A stretch of 64,000 nucleotides of DNA from Chloroflexota bacterium (GCA_021323855.1 JAJPKE010000037.1:146633-210632); one strand, 5' to 3'. Shown: positions 1 to 9,089, numbered from the stretch's first letter. The notes: generated by a model not told the origin, from the sequence alone. Made by a program: numbers and translations.

Positions 1-1293
1 CTCTATCATCGCCCAGATTTCCTCGGATCAGTGTCAGTCTTGCGGGCGCTGGCGCCGGGATTGGCAGTTCTGTATCTCAACTCTGTTTGGACTACCGCGC
101 TGATGAGCCTGAAGCGCGAAAAGCAGCTTCCCTGGATGGCAGGATTGGCGCTCATTTTCAATGTCGGTGGCAACATCCTGCTGATTACGCGCCTGGGTGG
201 CGTGGGGGCAGCCATCGTAACTTCGCTTACGGAGTTATTGCTCATGTGCCTGGCGCTGGCGATGCTACCACGCCATCTCTGGCCGGCGCGAAGTCTGACG
301 ACGGGCGTCAAATCGTTGTGCGCCAGCGCAGCGATGGTTCCGGTGGTGCTGGCGCTGAATAGTGCTTCTGTCCTGGTGATTTTGCCGGTGGCGGCAACGG
401 TGTATCTCTTGGTGGCTACTCTGCTGGCAACGATTCCACGGGCAGATATCGAGGCGCTCTATGTAGCCGTAGCGCGCCGTACCCAGGGAATCGCACCGGC
501 GATCAACATATCGAATGCGTCGGTTGTGGCGAGACACGATGGACCTGTATCAGCGCTTGCTCTGAACGGAAAAGGAAGTCCGCCTGGTATGGAGTGGCGA
601 GTCGAACGTAAGAGGGGGCAGCTCGTGGCTAACAATCGGCTGTCACAGAGATTCCAGCAGCTCATAACCCCCATGATGAGGTGGGGAAGATACCTGGTCC
701 AGCAGACGCGCACGGGTATGAGTCGTATGGTGGCAACGCTTCGCTACACCGGAGCAGCCGTAGTCAAATATACGACAAACTACATCATCTCCTACTTGCC
801 AAGCCATACACTCCGCTATTTCTGGTACCGCAAGGTGCTGGGCTGGGATATAGGACAAGGGGCTTCCATTCTCATGGGCCAGTACATTCAGATGACTGGC
901 ATTCGCACCAGTGGGCGACGAGTCTCCATTGGCAACGGCACGGTCATCAATCAGGAGTGCCTGATTTACACATCCGGTGGCCTGGTGATAGGCAACAATG
1001 TAAGTATCTCGGCGGAGGTCGCGCTGATTACGGGGTCTCATGACATCAATCATCCAGATTTTCCGAGTGATTATAAGCCCATTGTCATTGACGATTATGC
1101 CTGGATCGGAATACGAGCGATGATCTTGCAAGGGGTCACGATTGGTCAGGGGGCGGTCGTTATGGCTGGCGCGGTGGTGACGCGCGATGTTGAGCCATTT
1201 ACGGTCGTCGGCGGCGTTCCCGCAAGGCCGGTGAGCGAACGTAAACTGCGCGACTTGTCATACGAACTCATCAAACGCCCGCTATTCGAGTAG
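1..1293 (+). CDS. Flippase C-terminus fused to hexapeptide O-acetyltransferase (5' partial)
   Basis: The frame is open to the left edge (in-frame codons precede the GTG at 31), so the gene starts outside the window. Counting from the GTG, residues 1-140 are hydrophobic and have the pattern of the last helices of a Wzx/MATE-type polysaccharide flippase (a LPWMAG/GNILLI-type segment, then GVGAAIVTSL). A linker of about 110 residues follows. From about residue 250 the protein is a left-handed beta-helix acetyltransferase of the WcaF/NodL kind: RYFWYRKVLGWDIG, hexapeptide turns such as IGNGTVINQ and IGNNVSIS, the catalytic-type SHDINHPDF, AWIGIRAMILQGVTIG, and a GGVPARPV terminus. Seen: one uninterrupted frame covering both parts. 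Known: both families belong to polysaccharide loci. Inferred: a lipid-linked repeat unit is acetylated and exported by one polypeptide. Sequencing error joining two genes is the main alternative. Confidence 0.85.
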   Translation, partial: LYHRPDFLGSVSVLRALAPGLAVLYLNSVWTTALMSLKREKQLPWMAGLALIFNVGGNILLITRLGGVGAAIVTSLTELLLMCLALAMLPRHLWPARSLTTGVKSLCASAAMVPVVLALNSASVLVILPVAATVYLLVATLLATIPRADIEALYVAVARRTQGIAPAINISNASVVARHDGPVSALALNGKGSPPGMEWRVERKRGQLVANNRLSQRFQQLITPMMRWGRYLVQQTRTGMSRMVATLRYTGAAVVKYTTNYIISYLPSHTLRYFWYRKVLGWDIGQGASILMGQYIQMTGIRTSGRRVSIGNGTVINQECLIYTSGGLVIGNNVSISAEVALITGSHDINHPDFPSDYKPIVIDDYAWIGIRAMILQGVTIGQGAVVMAGAVVTRDVEPFTVVGGVPARPVSERKLRDLSYELIKRPLFE

Positions 1294-1312
1294 GTGGGGG
1301 ATGTCGTTGTGT

Positions 1313-1355
1313 GGAGAGGATAGTACCTGGATGGTATCCGAATGTACACCTCTCC
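1313..1355. terminator. Hairpin after the flippase-acetyltransferase gene
   Basis: GGAGAGG at 1313-1319 is complementary to CCTCTCC at 1349-1355. An inner partial pairing (GGATA..ACC with GGTATCC) lies between them. There is no T-run, so it may be a weak terminator or part of the leader of the next gene. Confidence 0.35.
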
Positions 1356-1422
1356 GATTCTCTTACACCTCGCAAACACATATGGGCATACCGGGATACC
1401 CGCTGCGAAGGTATAGCCTAAG

Positions 1423-1455
1423 GCATGGGCGATAGCCATGCACGATAGCCATGCG
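1423..1455. promoter_or_regulatory. 13-bp tandem repeat with inverted repeat upstream of the chain-length gene
   Basis: CGATAGCCATGCA at 1430-1442 is repeated as CGATAGCCATGCG at 1443-1455. GCATGG at 1423-1428 pairs with CCATGC at 1436-1441. The block ends 20 bp before the ATG at 1476, overlaps the likely 5' UTR, and could be an operator or an RNA element. Function is inferred from position only. Confidence 0.35.
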
Positions 1456-1475
1456 CCTGTGGAGGGATACAGTTC

Positions 1476-2486
1476 ATGACGAAAGCGATAGAGATACTTT
1501 TCCGACATAAAGCGCGATTGCTCGTGCTGTTGTTGTTGCCAACACTGATCGGCGCGGCAATTGTTCTGGTGCTCCCGCGCCAATATCAGGCGAATGCCGG
1601 TTTGTGGGCGCTGCGTCGCTATGAGATTCTCGGCGCGACCGGCCCGGAGTCTGATCTGACCTCGACCCCGGCGGAGACGCAAGTCACGGCGCTGCAAGAA
1701 TTATTGCAGACCCGCAGCTTTGTTTTGGCCGTCGCCTATGACACGGACCTGCCAAAGCAGGTTGGTGGCGCGAATGTGAACACACAGAATGTGCAGGATG
1801 CGCTCTATACCGATCTCTCCACGCATGTGGTGGTGACGGCGGCGGGCTATAACCTCTTCGAGGTGACCTATACCAATACCGATGCAGTGGTGGCGATGCA
1901 GGTGGTACGGGCTGTCATTGCGCATTATGCGACGCAAAGCACCAGCCAGGCCACTGCCGAAGGCCAGCAGTTGCTCGCCAGCTATCAAGCGCAACTGGCG
2001 GCGGCGCAACATCTGGCGGATAGCGCCACACAGGCGGCCACACAGTATTTGCGCGATCACGGCCTCACGCTGGCCGCCGCTCAAGTCGATCCCCAGTATC
2101 AACTGCTGGCTGCGCAAGCCGATCAGGCGCGCACTGCGCTGGCAGATGTCCAGAACAATATCAATACAATCAATCAAGAGATGGCAGTATTGAGCGCAGG
2201 CGCCGCTGGACTGTACAACACCATTGACGCTCCGAAAGTGCCCAACCGTGCCGAATCTCGCACCAAGACACTGCTGCTTGGTGGTGGCATTGGCCTCGCC
2301 GTTGGATTACTTGCCAGCATCAGCTATTTTCTCTTGCTTATGCGGCTGGATCAGTCTCTCTACTCCCTGGCCGACGTAGCACAGATTACATCGCACCCGG
2401 TGTTAGTGCAAATTCCGCAGCTTCCACGACGGTCGGTAGCCTGGACTCCGCAAGCGCATGGGAAGCTCCAGCTTGATAAGGGATAA
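1476..2486 (+). CDS. Wzz-like polysaccharide chain-length determinant / co-polymerase
   Basis: The 336-aa protein has the two-helix topology of Wzz/PCP proteins. A membrane segment lies at about residues 12-32 (LLVLLLLPTLIGAAIVLVL) right after a basic N-terminus. A long extracytoplasmic part, rich in Ala/Gln and probably coiled coil at about 150-240 (EGQQLLASYQAQLAAAQHLA), follows. A second membrane segment is at about 262-285, with a short basic/cytoplasmic tail. A GGAGGGA ribosome site lies just upstream of the ATG. Known: PCP proteins set polymer length together with Wzy and, in two-component forms, a CpsD-type ATPase. Here the next gene is such an ATPase and the polymerase follows, which supports the role. 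The canonical proline-rich motif before the second helix is weak (IDAPKVPNRAESRT). Confidence 0.8.
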   Translation: MTKAIEILFRHKARLLVLLLLPTLIGAAIVLVLPRQYQANAGLWALRRYEILGATGPESDLTSTPAETQVTALQELLQTRSFVLAVAYDTDLPKQVGGANVNTQNVQDALYTDLSTHVVVTAAGYNLFEVTYTNTDAVVAMQVVRAVIAHYATQSTSQATAEGQQLLASYQAQLAAAQHLADSATQAATQYLRDHGLTLAAAQVDPQYQLLAAQADQARTALADVQNNINTINQEMAVLSAGAAGLYNTIDAPKVPNRAESRTKTLLLGGGIGLAVGLLASISYFLLLMRLDQSLYSLADVAQITSHPVLVQIPQLPRRSVAWTPQAHGKLQLDKG

Positions 2487-2587
2487 CGGTGGGGTGTTGC
2501 GTCACAGCGTTGCTGGACTCTCTTTTCCAGTCCGGCAATGCTGATGACACATCTCAGCAACACGGCTACTTACGAATGGAGGTAATG

Positions 2588-3427
2588 ATGAGCGGTAGGA
2601 ATACTGTGGTGAGAGAACCAGAGCAAAACTCCCACCAGCGACAGAAGGATGTGGATACTGAGGAGGTCACGGATAGTGATCGCACAATGGTCATGAGCAC
2701 CCAAAAGCGGCAGGTCGCCCGAACGCCGCGCCCCGCAGCGTTGGCTCGTCTCGACACCTCGCTTGTATCGAAGAAGTTGCAAGCGTTGTCTGAGAAGGAG
2801 AACGGCCCGGTAGCGCGCCTTCAGGCCGAGTTTTTGCACGCATGCCTGCCGCTGTTCTTTGCCGAGCAGGACCCCGTGCAGTGTTTGGGATTGACCAGCG
2901 CGATTGCAGGGGAAGGTAAAACATTGGCGGCGCTGCTGGTGAGCCATGCTCTCGCCACGAGTTCACGTCGGCCAGTGGTCCTCGTAGAGTGTGACTGGCA
3001 ACGCCCGACGCTCAGCCGGGACCTCGACCTCTCCAACGCGCCGGGTCTGGCGGAGTGGCTGTGTGGAGCGAATAGCCGCGCGGACATTCGCCATCAGTTT
3101 GTGCCCAATCTCACCGTTGTTCCCGCTGGACATGGCGGCCCGGACGCGATGACTGCATTGGCTGAGCTACAGCGCCAGGAACTCTATGATCGTCTCGCTG
3201 ACCCCGATGAACTGATGATTCTCGATCTTCCCTCGATACTGGATTCGTATTATGGAACGATTGCCGCACGCTCGGCCAATGCGCTCTTGCTGGTGGTACG
3301 CGCAGGCGCCACACCATCTTCACTGGTTGCGCAAGCGTGCGACAAACTGAAACATCTGCGGGTCGAAGGCATCATTCTCAATCAGATGAAGACGCGCATC
3401 CCACAATGGCTGCAACATTTGCTGTAG
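2588..3427 (+). CDS. CpsD/CapB-type polysaccharide biosynthesis ATPase
   Basis: P-loop ATPase of the BY-kinase/MinD-like fold that partners a Wzz-like protein. Counting from the ATG at 2588 (GGAGG at 2578-2582, spacing 5; the frame is open further up to 2489), the Walker A motif SAIAGEGKT is at about 104-112. The A' motif VLVECDWQRP is at about 131-140, with E/D in place of the usual DAD, and a Walker B-like LMILDLPSI is at 209-217. The first 80 residues are hydrophilic and charged. The C-terminus ends in IPQWLQHLL and has no tyrosine cluster, so the autophosphorylating tail of true BY-kinases is absent. Inferred role: ATP-dependent control of polymerisation by the upstream Wzz-like protein. 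Confidence 0.82.
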   Translation: MSGRNTVVREPEQNSHQRQKDVDTEEVTDSDRTMVMSTQKRQVARTPRPAALARLDTSLVSKKLQALSEKENGPVARLQAEFLHACLPLFFAEQDPVQCLGLTSAIAGEGKTLAALLVSHALATSSRRPVVLVECDWQRPTLSRDLDLSNAPGLAEWLCGANSRADIRHQFVPNLTVVPAGHGGPDAMTALAELQRQELYDRLADPDELMILDLPSILDSYYGTIAARSANALLLVVRAGATPSSLVAQACDKLKHLRVEGIILNQMKTRIPQWLQHLL

Positions 3428-3465
3428 AAGCTATTGAAGCTGGAAAGGGTGTAGAGGCTCAACCA

Positions 3466-3600
3466 ATGCTTACGACGGTTGTTCTGCTGGTGGCGTTTCT
3501 TGCCATTGGCTTTTTTGCGCGTAAGGACTCACGACGCACACAACTTCTCATGCTGGGCACTGTCGTGCTTGGCGTCATTCTGCTCATGCGTGGAAAGTAG
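3466..3600 (+). CDS. 44-aa two-helix membrane peptide
   Basis: A short ORF between the CpsD-like and Wzy-like genes, with two hydrophobic stretches (TVVLLVAFLAIGFFA and LLMLGTVVLGVILLM) around a basic loop RKDSRRTQ. An in-frame extension back to 3337 would overlap the previous gene by 91 bp and add a non-hydrophobic N-terminus, so the ATG at 3466 is preferred, though its ribosome site is weak. I do not recognise a family. Its place in the operon suggests a small accessory subunit of the polymerisation machinery (inference). Confidence 0.55.
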   Translation: MLTTVVLLVAFLAIGFFARKDSRRTQLLMLGTVVLGVILLMRGK

Positions 3601-3606
3601 CCTATC

Positions 3607-5343
3607 ATGCCTGCTGTACTCGAGCGCCCAGCACCGAAGCCGCCGGTTTCGGATGCACCGCCTGTCTCGGTGCATAGGCACAACAAACCACAACGAAGCG
3701 CCTCACTCTATTTCTTTCTGCTGATAACTACCATTGCGTTTACGCCGCTGCTCATCCTCGCGGGGGCAAATCAAGGTTACAGCCAGGTGTTGGCTGCGCT
3801 GGTGGCGCTGGCCGCGCTGGCGCTCGTCCCCTGGCGACCGATATTTGGGCTATATCTCATTGTCTTTTGCGCTGTCGTGATCGAGCAGGAGCCGCTGACC
3901 ACTACGCCGATTGGCACCGACCATCTCTATATCTTCTACTGGCCGGTCAAACTACAGGGCCTTCCAGAACGCCCCATTGGTTTCTTTATCCTGGCAGTAC
4001 TCGCTATCATCGTCTTAGCCGGGCTAGTGATGCGGCGCCGCCCACTGTATGGCGGCAAGCTGTTCTATCCGTTCATTTTCTTCCTGGCGTGCGTCGTGAT
4101 GGGCATTCTGCACGGCTTGGCGTCCGGTGGCACATTCCGCATCATCGTTCTCGAAGTTCGCCCGTTCTGGTATCTGTTTGTCTCGTATATCCTGGCGTTC
4201 AATATTGTCAGCAAGGTCAATCATGTCCGCGTGATCTTATGGATTACCGTCCTCGGCACCGCCATAAAGGGTGTTCAGGGGACGTATATCGTTTATACAT
4301 ATCTGGGTGGTCATATTGAAGGCCACAATGAAATCATGGCGCATGAGCAATCGTTCTTCTTCATTCTGGTGCTGTTGCTTCTGGCCTTGATGGTGCTTCA
4401 TCGTGTGCAGGGCGGCCTCCTCCTTGCCTTGCTCTTCTCGCTGCCATGCCTGCTGATTGCGCTCATCGCCAACAATCGCCGCGCCGATTATGTGGCGCTG
4501 CTCGCCGGTATTGCCGTTGCCTGGGTGTTGATTATCATCCTCAAGCCGCAGTCGCGCCGTGTCCTCATTCCGGCGCTACTGTTCTGCGCTTTGCTAGGCG
4601 GTGCGTATGTGCTGGCGTTCCAGAAGACGAGTGGACCGCTCGGCCTTCCTGCGCGCGCCGTCGTCTCGGTGTTTCACCCCAGCGCGACAGATGCGCGCGA
4701 TGCCTCCTCCAATGCCTATCGGACCATTGAAGATTACGATCTCAAATATACCGAATCGCAGAATCCATTGCTTGGTTATGGCTTTGGCAAGCCATTCTTG
4801 CAGCCGCAGACGTTACCGAACGTTCTCGAACTCGATCCCTATTATCTCTACATCCCCCATAACAATGTCCTCTGGATCTGGATGCGGCTGGGTCCGCTGG
4901 GCTTCGGCGCATTCTGGTATCTGATTGGCGCCGGTATCGTCTCCGGCTGCTTTATCGCCCGCCGCCTGAAAAATCCGCACCTGCAACTGTTTGCGATCTT
5001 CGCCGTGGCCACGCTGGTGATGGAGGTTATCGTTGCCTACAGCGACTATCAGCTCTTCTTTTATCGCAACATGATCTATGTCGGCATCTTGCTCGGTGTG
5101 ATGCTGAAGTTGCCCGCCATCGAGCGCGCATCAGTGGGTACAGGCGAGCCAGCGGTCCCTGCTGCCGATGACCTTGACGCAGGCGCTTCGCAGCCGCAGG
5201 AGCAGAAGCGGCCTCGTGCGCGCATTGTCTGGCATAGTCCGCTGCCCTTGCCAGCGCCTACAACCGCGACTGTCTCAGCGCGCTCTACGCGCTCGAACGA
5301 TGCCACTGACGCGGACGACAATTGGGATTGGGATTCAGTATGA
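3607..5343 (+). CDS. O-antigen polymerase/ligase-like membrane protein (Wzy/WaaL family)
   Basis: A 578-aa polytopic protein with about 11-12 membrane helices between residues 35 and 500. A larger extracytoplasmic loop before the last helices (about 350-430) contains NPLLGYGFGKPF and YIPHNNVLWIWMRLGPLG, the H-N and G-x-G signature of the O-antigen ligase family (PF04932). A soluble proline-rich N-terminus (about 30 aa) and a hydrophilic C-terminal tail of about 70 aa with acidic and Arg-rich parts are extra to the core. Likely role: polymerising lipid-linked repeats on the outer face of the membrane. Neighbouring Wzz and flippase genes favour polymerase over ligase. Its stop overlaps the next start (ATGA at 5340-5343), indicating translational coupling. 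Confidence 0.82.
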   Translation: MPAVLERPAPKPPVSDAPPVSVHRHNKPQRSASLYFFLLITTIAFTPLLILAGANQGYSQVLAALVALAALALVPWRPIFGLYLIVFCAVVIEQEPLTTTPIGTDHLYIFYWPVKLQGLPERPIGFFILAVLAIIVLAGLVMRRRPLYGGKLFYPFIFFLACVVMGILHGLASGGTFRIIVLEVRPFWYLFVSYILAFNIVSKVNHVRVILWITVLGTAIKGVQGTYIVYTYLGGHIEGHNEIMAHEQSFFFILVLLLLALMVLHRVQGGLLLALLFSLPCLLIALIANNRRADYVALLAGIAVAWVLIIILKPQSRRVLIPALLFCALLGGAYVLAFQKTSGPLGLPARAVVSVFHPSATDARDASSNAYRTIEDYDLKYTESQNPLLGYGFGKPFLQPQTLPNVLELDPYYLYIPHNNVLWIWMRLGPLGFGAFWYLIGAGIVSGCFIARRLKNPHLQLFAIFAVATLVMEVIVAYSDYQLFFYRNMIYVGILLGVMLKLPAIERASVGTGEPAVPAADDLDAGASQPQEQKRPRARIVWHSPLPLPAPTTATVSARSTRSNDATDADDNWDWDSV

Positions 5344-6536
5344 ATATTTTGGTCGTCACTCGTTCTCTGCCGCGACCAACCTGGGGCGCGGGCACGCGCA
5401 ATTATCATCTCTTACGCGCACTGGCACGTCAGCATACCGTCTCGCTTTTGGTGCTGGTGGATGAGAACGAGCAAAGCGCCGCCTCTCACACGCTGCCCGC
5501 GACGCGCACGTTGCGGCAGGTCGCATTGCCGTCCAGCGGTTCCCGGCGTTTCGAGCAGATACGCGCACTTGCCACAGGGCGCTCATATTATCTGGCCGCC
5601 CATTCTCTGCCCGCCGCACAGGCTGCGCTCGATGAGGAGCTAGCTCGCCATGCCTATGATGCCGTTCTCTTCGAGAGCCTCGTTGTGGCTGGCTATCGGG
5701 TGCCATCGCAGGTGCGCATTATCCTGGACGAACACAATATCGAATATGAACTGCTTCAGCGCACCTATCAGCGGGCGACTGGCATGGCGCGTCGTGGCTT
5801 CAACTGGCTGGAATATCGGCGGGTGAAGCCGCTGGAACTTGCCTGGTGCCGCCGCGCGGACCTCGTCCTTGTTACCAGCGAACGCGAATGTGAGCTGCTG
5901 CATACGTTGCTGCCAGAGAATCGCATCCAGGTGGTGCCCAACGGTGTGGATGTCCAGGCGTTCTCGGACGATGCCTCAATTGCGCCGGTGCCCGGACGCA
6001 TTATCTTCACCGCTTCTTTTGACTATTATCCAAACGTGCAAGGGGCGCTGTACTTCGCTGAGCAGTGCTGGCCGCTGATCCAGCGCGCCGTACCAACGGC
6101 CACCTGGCATCTCGTAGGACGCAATCCGCCTGCTGAGATCATGCGTCTCGGCACGCTGCCGGGAGTCACCGTGACGGGTACCGTGCCTGCCACACAACCG
6201 CATCTTGCCGCCGCGCAAGTTGCCATTGTGCCGCTGCTCACTGGCGGAGGTACGCGCCTGAAGATTTTGGAGGCGCTGGCGATGCGGCGCGCAGTCGTCT
6301 CGACATCGCTCGGCTGTGAAGGAATCGCCTGTATTTCCGGCAAACATCTGCTCGTCGCAGACGAGCCGGAGAAGTTTGCCGCAACGGTGGTGGAATTACT
6401 GGGAGATTCCACGCTGTGCGAGCGCCTGGGCGCAGCAGGGCGGGCGCTGGTAGAAGAACGCTATAGCTGGGAGTATTGCGGCGATCAATTATTGGGCGCG
6501 CTCGATGACGCCGCAGAGAATGGATGGAGCAAATGA
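5340..6536 (+). CDS. Glycosyltransferase family 4
   Basis: A GT-B enzyme of about 398 aa. The N-terminal domain starts MNILVVTRSLPRPTWGAGTRNYHLLRAL, the acceptor-side Rossmann pattern. LVTSERECELL and VVPNGVDVQAF mark the domain border. The C-terminal donor domain contains FTASFDYYPNVQGALYF, WHLVGRNPP, the glycine-rich PLLTGGGTRLKILEALA with the E of the family EX7E signature, and RAVVSTSLGCEGI. The start overlaps the previous stop. Donor and acceptor sugars cannot be read from the sequence. It probably adds one residue of the repeat unit on the cytoplasmic side. Confidence 0.88.
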   Translation: MNILVVTRSLPRPTWGAGTRNYHLLRALARQHTVSLLVLVDENEQSAASHTLPATRTLRQVALPSSGSRRFEQIRALATGRSYYLAAHSLPAAQAALDEELARHAYDAVLFESLVVAGYRVPSQVRIILDEHNIEYELLQRTYQRATGMARRGFNWLEYRRVKPLELAWCRRADLVLVTSERECELLHTLLPENRIQVVPNGVDVQAFSDDASIAPVPGRIIFTASFDYYPNVQGALYFAEQCWPLIQRAVPTATWHLVGRNPPAEIMRLGTLPGVTVTGTVPATQPHLAAAQVAIVPLLTGGGTRLKILEALAMRRAVVSTSLGCEGIACISGKHLLVADEPEKFAATVVELLGDSTLCERLGAAGRALVEERYSWEYCGDQLLGALDDAAENGWSK

Positions 6537-7798
6537 CTCCGATGGCGCTGATGCTACTGACTATCGCACGGGCGTTCTTGCTCGTGTGTGAAATTACGCT
6601 GGCGATTCCGTTGCTGTATCTGGTTACGCTGGCGCTGGGCGCGACAATTGCCTCGTTGCGCAAGACATCCGCCAGCCACAAGCCAGTTTCTTCACAGGCT
6701 GCTCTGGTTACGCGGTTTGCGATATTGGTGCCTGCACATAACGAAGAATTGCTGATCGGCAATACACTCGCCAGCCTGGCTCAACTCGACTATCCTGCTG
6801 ACGCTTATGCTGTTCATATCATCGCTGATAATTGCACCGACCGTACCGCTGAGATTGCCCACGCGGCTGGAGCGTATGTGCATGAGCGAACAGATACCAC
6901 CAAACGTGGCAAAGGGCATGCACTCGCCTGGGCGATTGATCGGCTCATGCAAGGCCAGACACACTACGATGCTTACATCATCCTCGACTCTGATACCGTC
7001 GTCGCGCCATCCTTGCTTCGTGCTTTTGCGCAAGGCATCGCATGTGGCGGCAAGGCGCTACAGGCGCATAACGCCGTCCTCAACGCCACCGAATCAGCAA
7101 CCACGGCGTTGCGCTGGCTGGCGCTTTCGCTGATGAACTATGTGCGACCTCTGGGGCGCAATAGCTTGGGTGGATCGTCAACACTGACCGGCAATGGCAT
7201 GTGCCTCACGCATGAACTTCTGCTACGCCATCCCTGGCGGGCGTTCGGCCTCTCGGAAGATTACCAGTATTACCTGACGCTTGTTGCTGATGGTGAGCGG
7301 GTGCTGTTCGTGCCGGCTGCCAACGTGCGTTCGGTGATGCCGACCACCGCGCGCCAACTGCAATCGCAAGACATCCGCTGGGAGACGCTGAATCCAGATG
7401 CGAGTAGCTGGCAGCGCCACATGGCGTGGCATCTCTTCGTGGATGGTATTCGTAAGCGGAATTGGGTGCGGCTGGATGCGCTGGCAGAACTGCTGACGCC
7501 GCCACTCTCGGTGCTGGCGGGCGGATGCGCGCTGTTGCTCGTCGCCGCGCTTGCCCTCACTGCGCCGCTACAACTACTCCTGGCAGCGTTGCTGGCCGGC
7601 GCGTTGCTGATGTACGTCTGTTCGGCGTTCGCTCTGCTACGTCCGCCGCTGGGTGTCTATCGCGCGCTGCTGCATGCGCCGGCCTATATCGTCAGAAAAC
7701 TCTGGATCTATTTTGTGCTAAGGCGCCTGCGCAAGCACACCAACGCCTGGGTGCGCACGGCCAGAACAGCCTCGGCTAGCGGAGAGAACCAGCCATAG
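6533..7798 (+). CDS. Membrane-anchored glycosyltransferase family 2
   Basis: A GT-A processive-type enzyme of about 421 aa. One helix at about residues 8-32 precedes the catalytic domain. That domain contains ILVPAHNEELLIGNTL, the DNCTDRTAEIA nucleotide-binding turn, RGKGHALAWA, the DSDT metal site, SEDYQYYLTL (general base) and SQDIRWETL, which resembles the QxxRW motif. Two or three C-terminal helices (about 320-395) follow. The start at 6533 overlaps the previous stop (ATGA) and has GGAG four bases upstream; an ATG at 6524 is the alternative. Helix placement and QxxRW-like motif resemble cellulose/hyaluronan-synthase relatives, but polymerising activity is not shown. Confidence 0.86.
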   Translation: MTPMALMLLTIARAFLLVCEITLAIPLLYLVTLALGATIASLRKTSASHKPVSSQAALVTRFAILVPAHNEELLIGNTLASLAQLDYPADAYAVHIIADNCTDRTAEIAHAAGAYVHERTDTTKRGKGHALAWAIDRLMQGQTHYDAYIILDSDTVVAPSLLRAFAQGIACGGKALQAHNAVLNATESATTALRWLALSLMNYVRPLGRNSLGGSSTLTGNGMCLTHELLLRHPWRAFGLSEDYQYYLTLVADGERVLFVPAANVRSVMPTTARQLQSQDIRWETLNPDASSWQRHMAWHLFVDGIRKRNWVRLDALAELLTPPLSVLAGGCALLLVAALALTAPLQLLLAALLAGALLMYVCSAFALLRPPLGVYRALLHAPAYIVRKLWIYFVLRRLRKHTNAWVRTARTASASGENQP

Positions 7799-7862
7799 GG
7801 AATAAGAGAATACAAGAACATCGTTGGTGATGCAATCGTTGTGGTTGAGGGGATGTGAGGAT

Positions 7863-9089
7863 ATGACGCAATTAAGAGTTGGCGCTATCACATATGATTA
7901 CTACCCGTTTGATATTCGCGTTCGCCGCATGGCGGAGGCCGCTGCCGATGCAGGTTATGAGATGCACGTCGTTTGCCTGCGCGATCAGGGCGAATCATCT
8001 CACGAGGTATGCAACGGCGTCATCACGGACCGGCTGCCGTTTAGCCGGGGCTTCGGTCGCCCACTGCCGCTGACGATTCTAAGCTGGCTCTGGTTTCTCA
8101 TGCTTGCGGGAGGTGTCATAACATGGCAACACCTGCGTCGCCCCTATGATGTCATCATCGCGCACAACATGCCCGATTTTCTCGTCTTTGCCGCGCTCAT
8201 TCCGCGTCTCCTCGGCGCGAAAGTGGTGCTGGATGTGCAGGATGTAAGCCCGGAGTTGATGGCGGCGAAATCCAACGGTCGCCTGAAGGGTATCCTTTAT
8301 CGCCTCTCTGCCATACAGGAGCGCATCTCGACAGCATTCTCCAGCCATGTCATCACCGTTGGCTGGCCATTTGAGGAGCGCTTAAAAGCGCGTGGTGTAC
8401 CGGCGCGCAAGCTCTCACTGGTGCTGAATAGCGCCGATCCCCGGCTCTTTCCTGCTGCGCGACGCTGCCCGCCACCATCACAAGACCCCAATTACGGTGG
8501 GCCGTTTATCGTGATGTATTACGGCACCATCGCTGAACGCAACGGACTTGATACTGCCGTTCGCGCGCTTGCCCTGGCGTTGCCACGCGCTCAGCGCCTG
8601 CGCCTGGATATCATGGGGCGCGGCGAATATCTGCCTGAAGTGCAGCGGTTGGCTGAAGAATTGGGCATCGCTGAGCATGTGCAATTCAGTACACCCTGTC
8701 CATCCGAAAAGATCGTGGATTTCGTGCTGCATGGCGATGCTGGTATCATTCCGTATCGTTACGATGGCTTCGCCGAATTGGTGCTGCCGACCAAAGCCTA
8801 TGAGCAGGCGTGGATGCAGCGGCCAATCATCGCCTCAGATACCGATGCCATCCGTTCGATGTTCCGGTCTGGCTCGATCCTGCTCTGTGACCCGAATAGC
8901 CCGCAAAGTTTCGCAGATGCGCTCGTCGAATTGTATCATCATCCTGAATTGCGGCAGACGTTAGCCGAACGGGCGGCGGAAGATTACACGCCGTATCGCT
9001 GGGAGCAGGTGCGTTCCGAGTATCAGGAGCTTCTTGCCTCATTCCGGCGGCGAACCGTGCGACAGGTCCCCGCGACCAATCCCCGCTAA
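7863..9089 (+). CDS. Glycosyltransferase family 4
   Basis: A GT-B enzyme of about 408 aa. The start at 7863 has GAGGGG nine bases upstream; an in-frame ATG at 7824 has no clear site. The N-domain holds YYPFDIRVRRMAEAA, IIAHNMPDFLVF and VLDVQDVSPELM, typical of enzymes annotated as GT4 in exopolysaccharide loci. The C-domain has VMYYGTIAERNGLDTAVRAL, LDIMGRGEYLPEVQ, the IIPYRYDGFAELVLPTKAYE donor site with the catalytic-type E, and IIASDTDAIRSMF. It is separated by 64 bp from the preceding GT2 and 49 bp from the acetyltransferase, and is part of the same transcription unit. Confidence 0.87.
   Translation: MTQLRVGAITYDYYPFDIRVRRMAEAAADAGYEMHVVCLRDQGESSHEVCNGVITDRLPFSRGFGRPLPLTILSWLWFLMLAGGVITWQHLRRPYDVIIAHNMPDFLVFAALIPRLLGAKVVLDVQDVSPELMAAKSNGRLKGILYRLSAIQERISTAFSSHVITVGWPFEERLKARGVPARKLSLVLNSADPRLFPAARRCPPPSQDPNYGGPFIVMYYGTIAERNGLDTAVRALALALPRAQRLRLDIMGRGEYLPEVQRLAEELGIAEHVQFSTPCPSEKIVDFVLHGDAGIIPYRYDGFAELVLPTKAYEQAWMQRPIIASDTDAIRSMFRSGSILLCDPNSPQSFADALVELYHHPELRQTLAERAAEDYTPYRWEQVRSEYQELLASFRRRTVRQVPATNPR

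Noticed and set aside
2489..2587. Upstream extension of the CpsD-like gene
   Set aside because: The frame is open, but the GGAGG at 2578-2582 fits the ATG at 2588, and the extra residues match no family feature.
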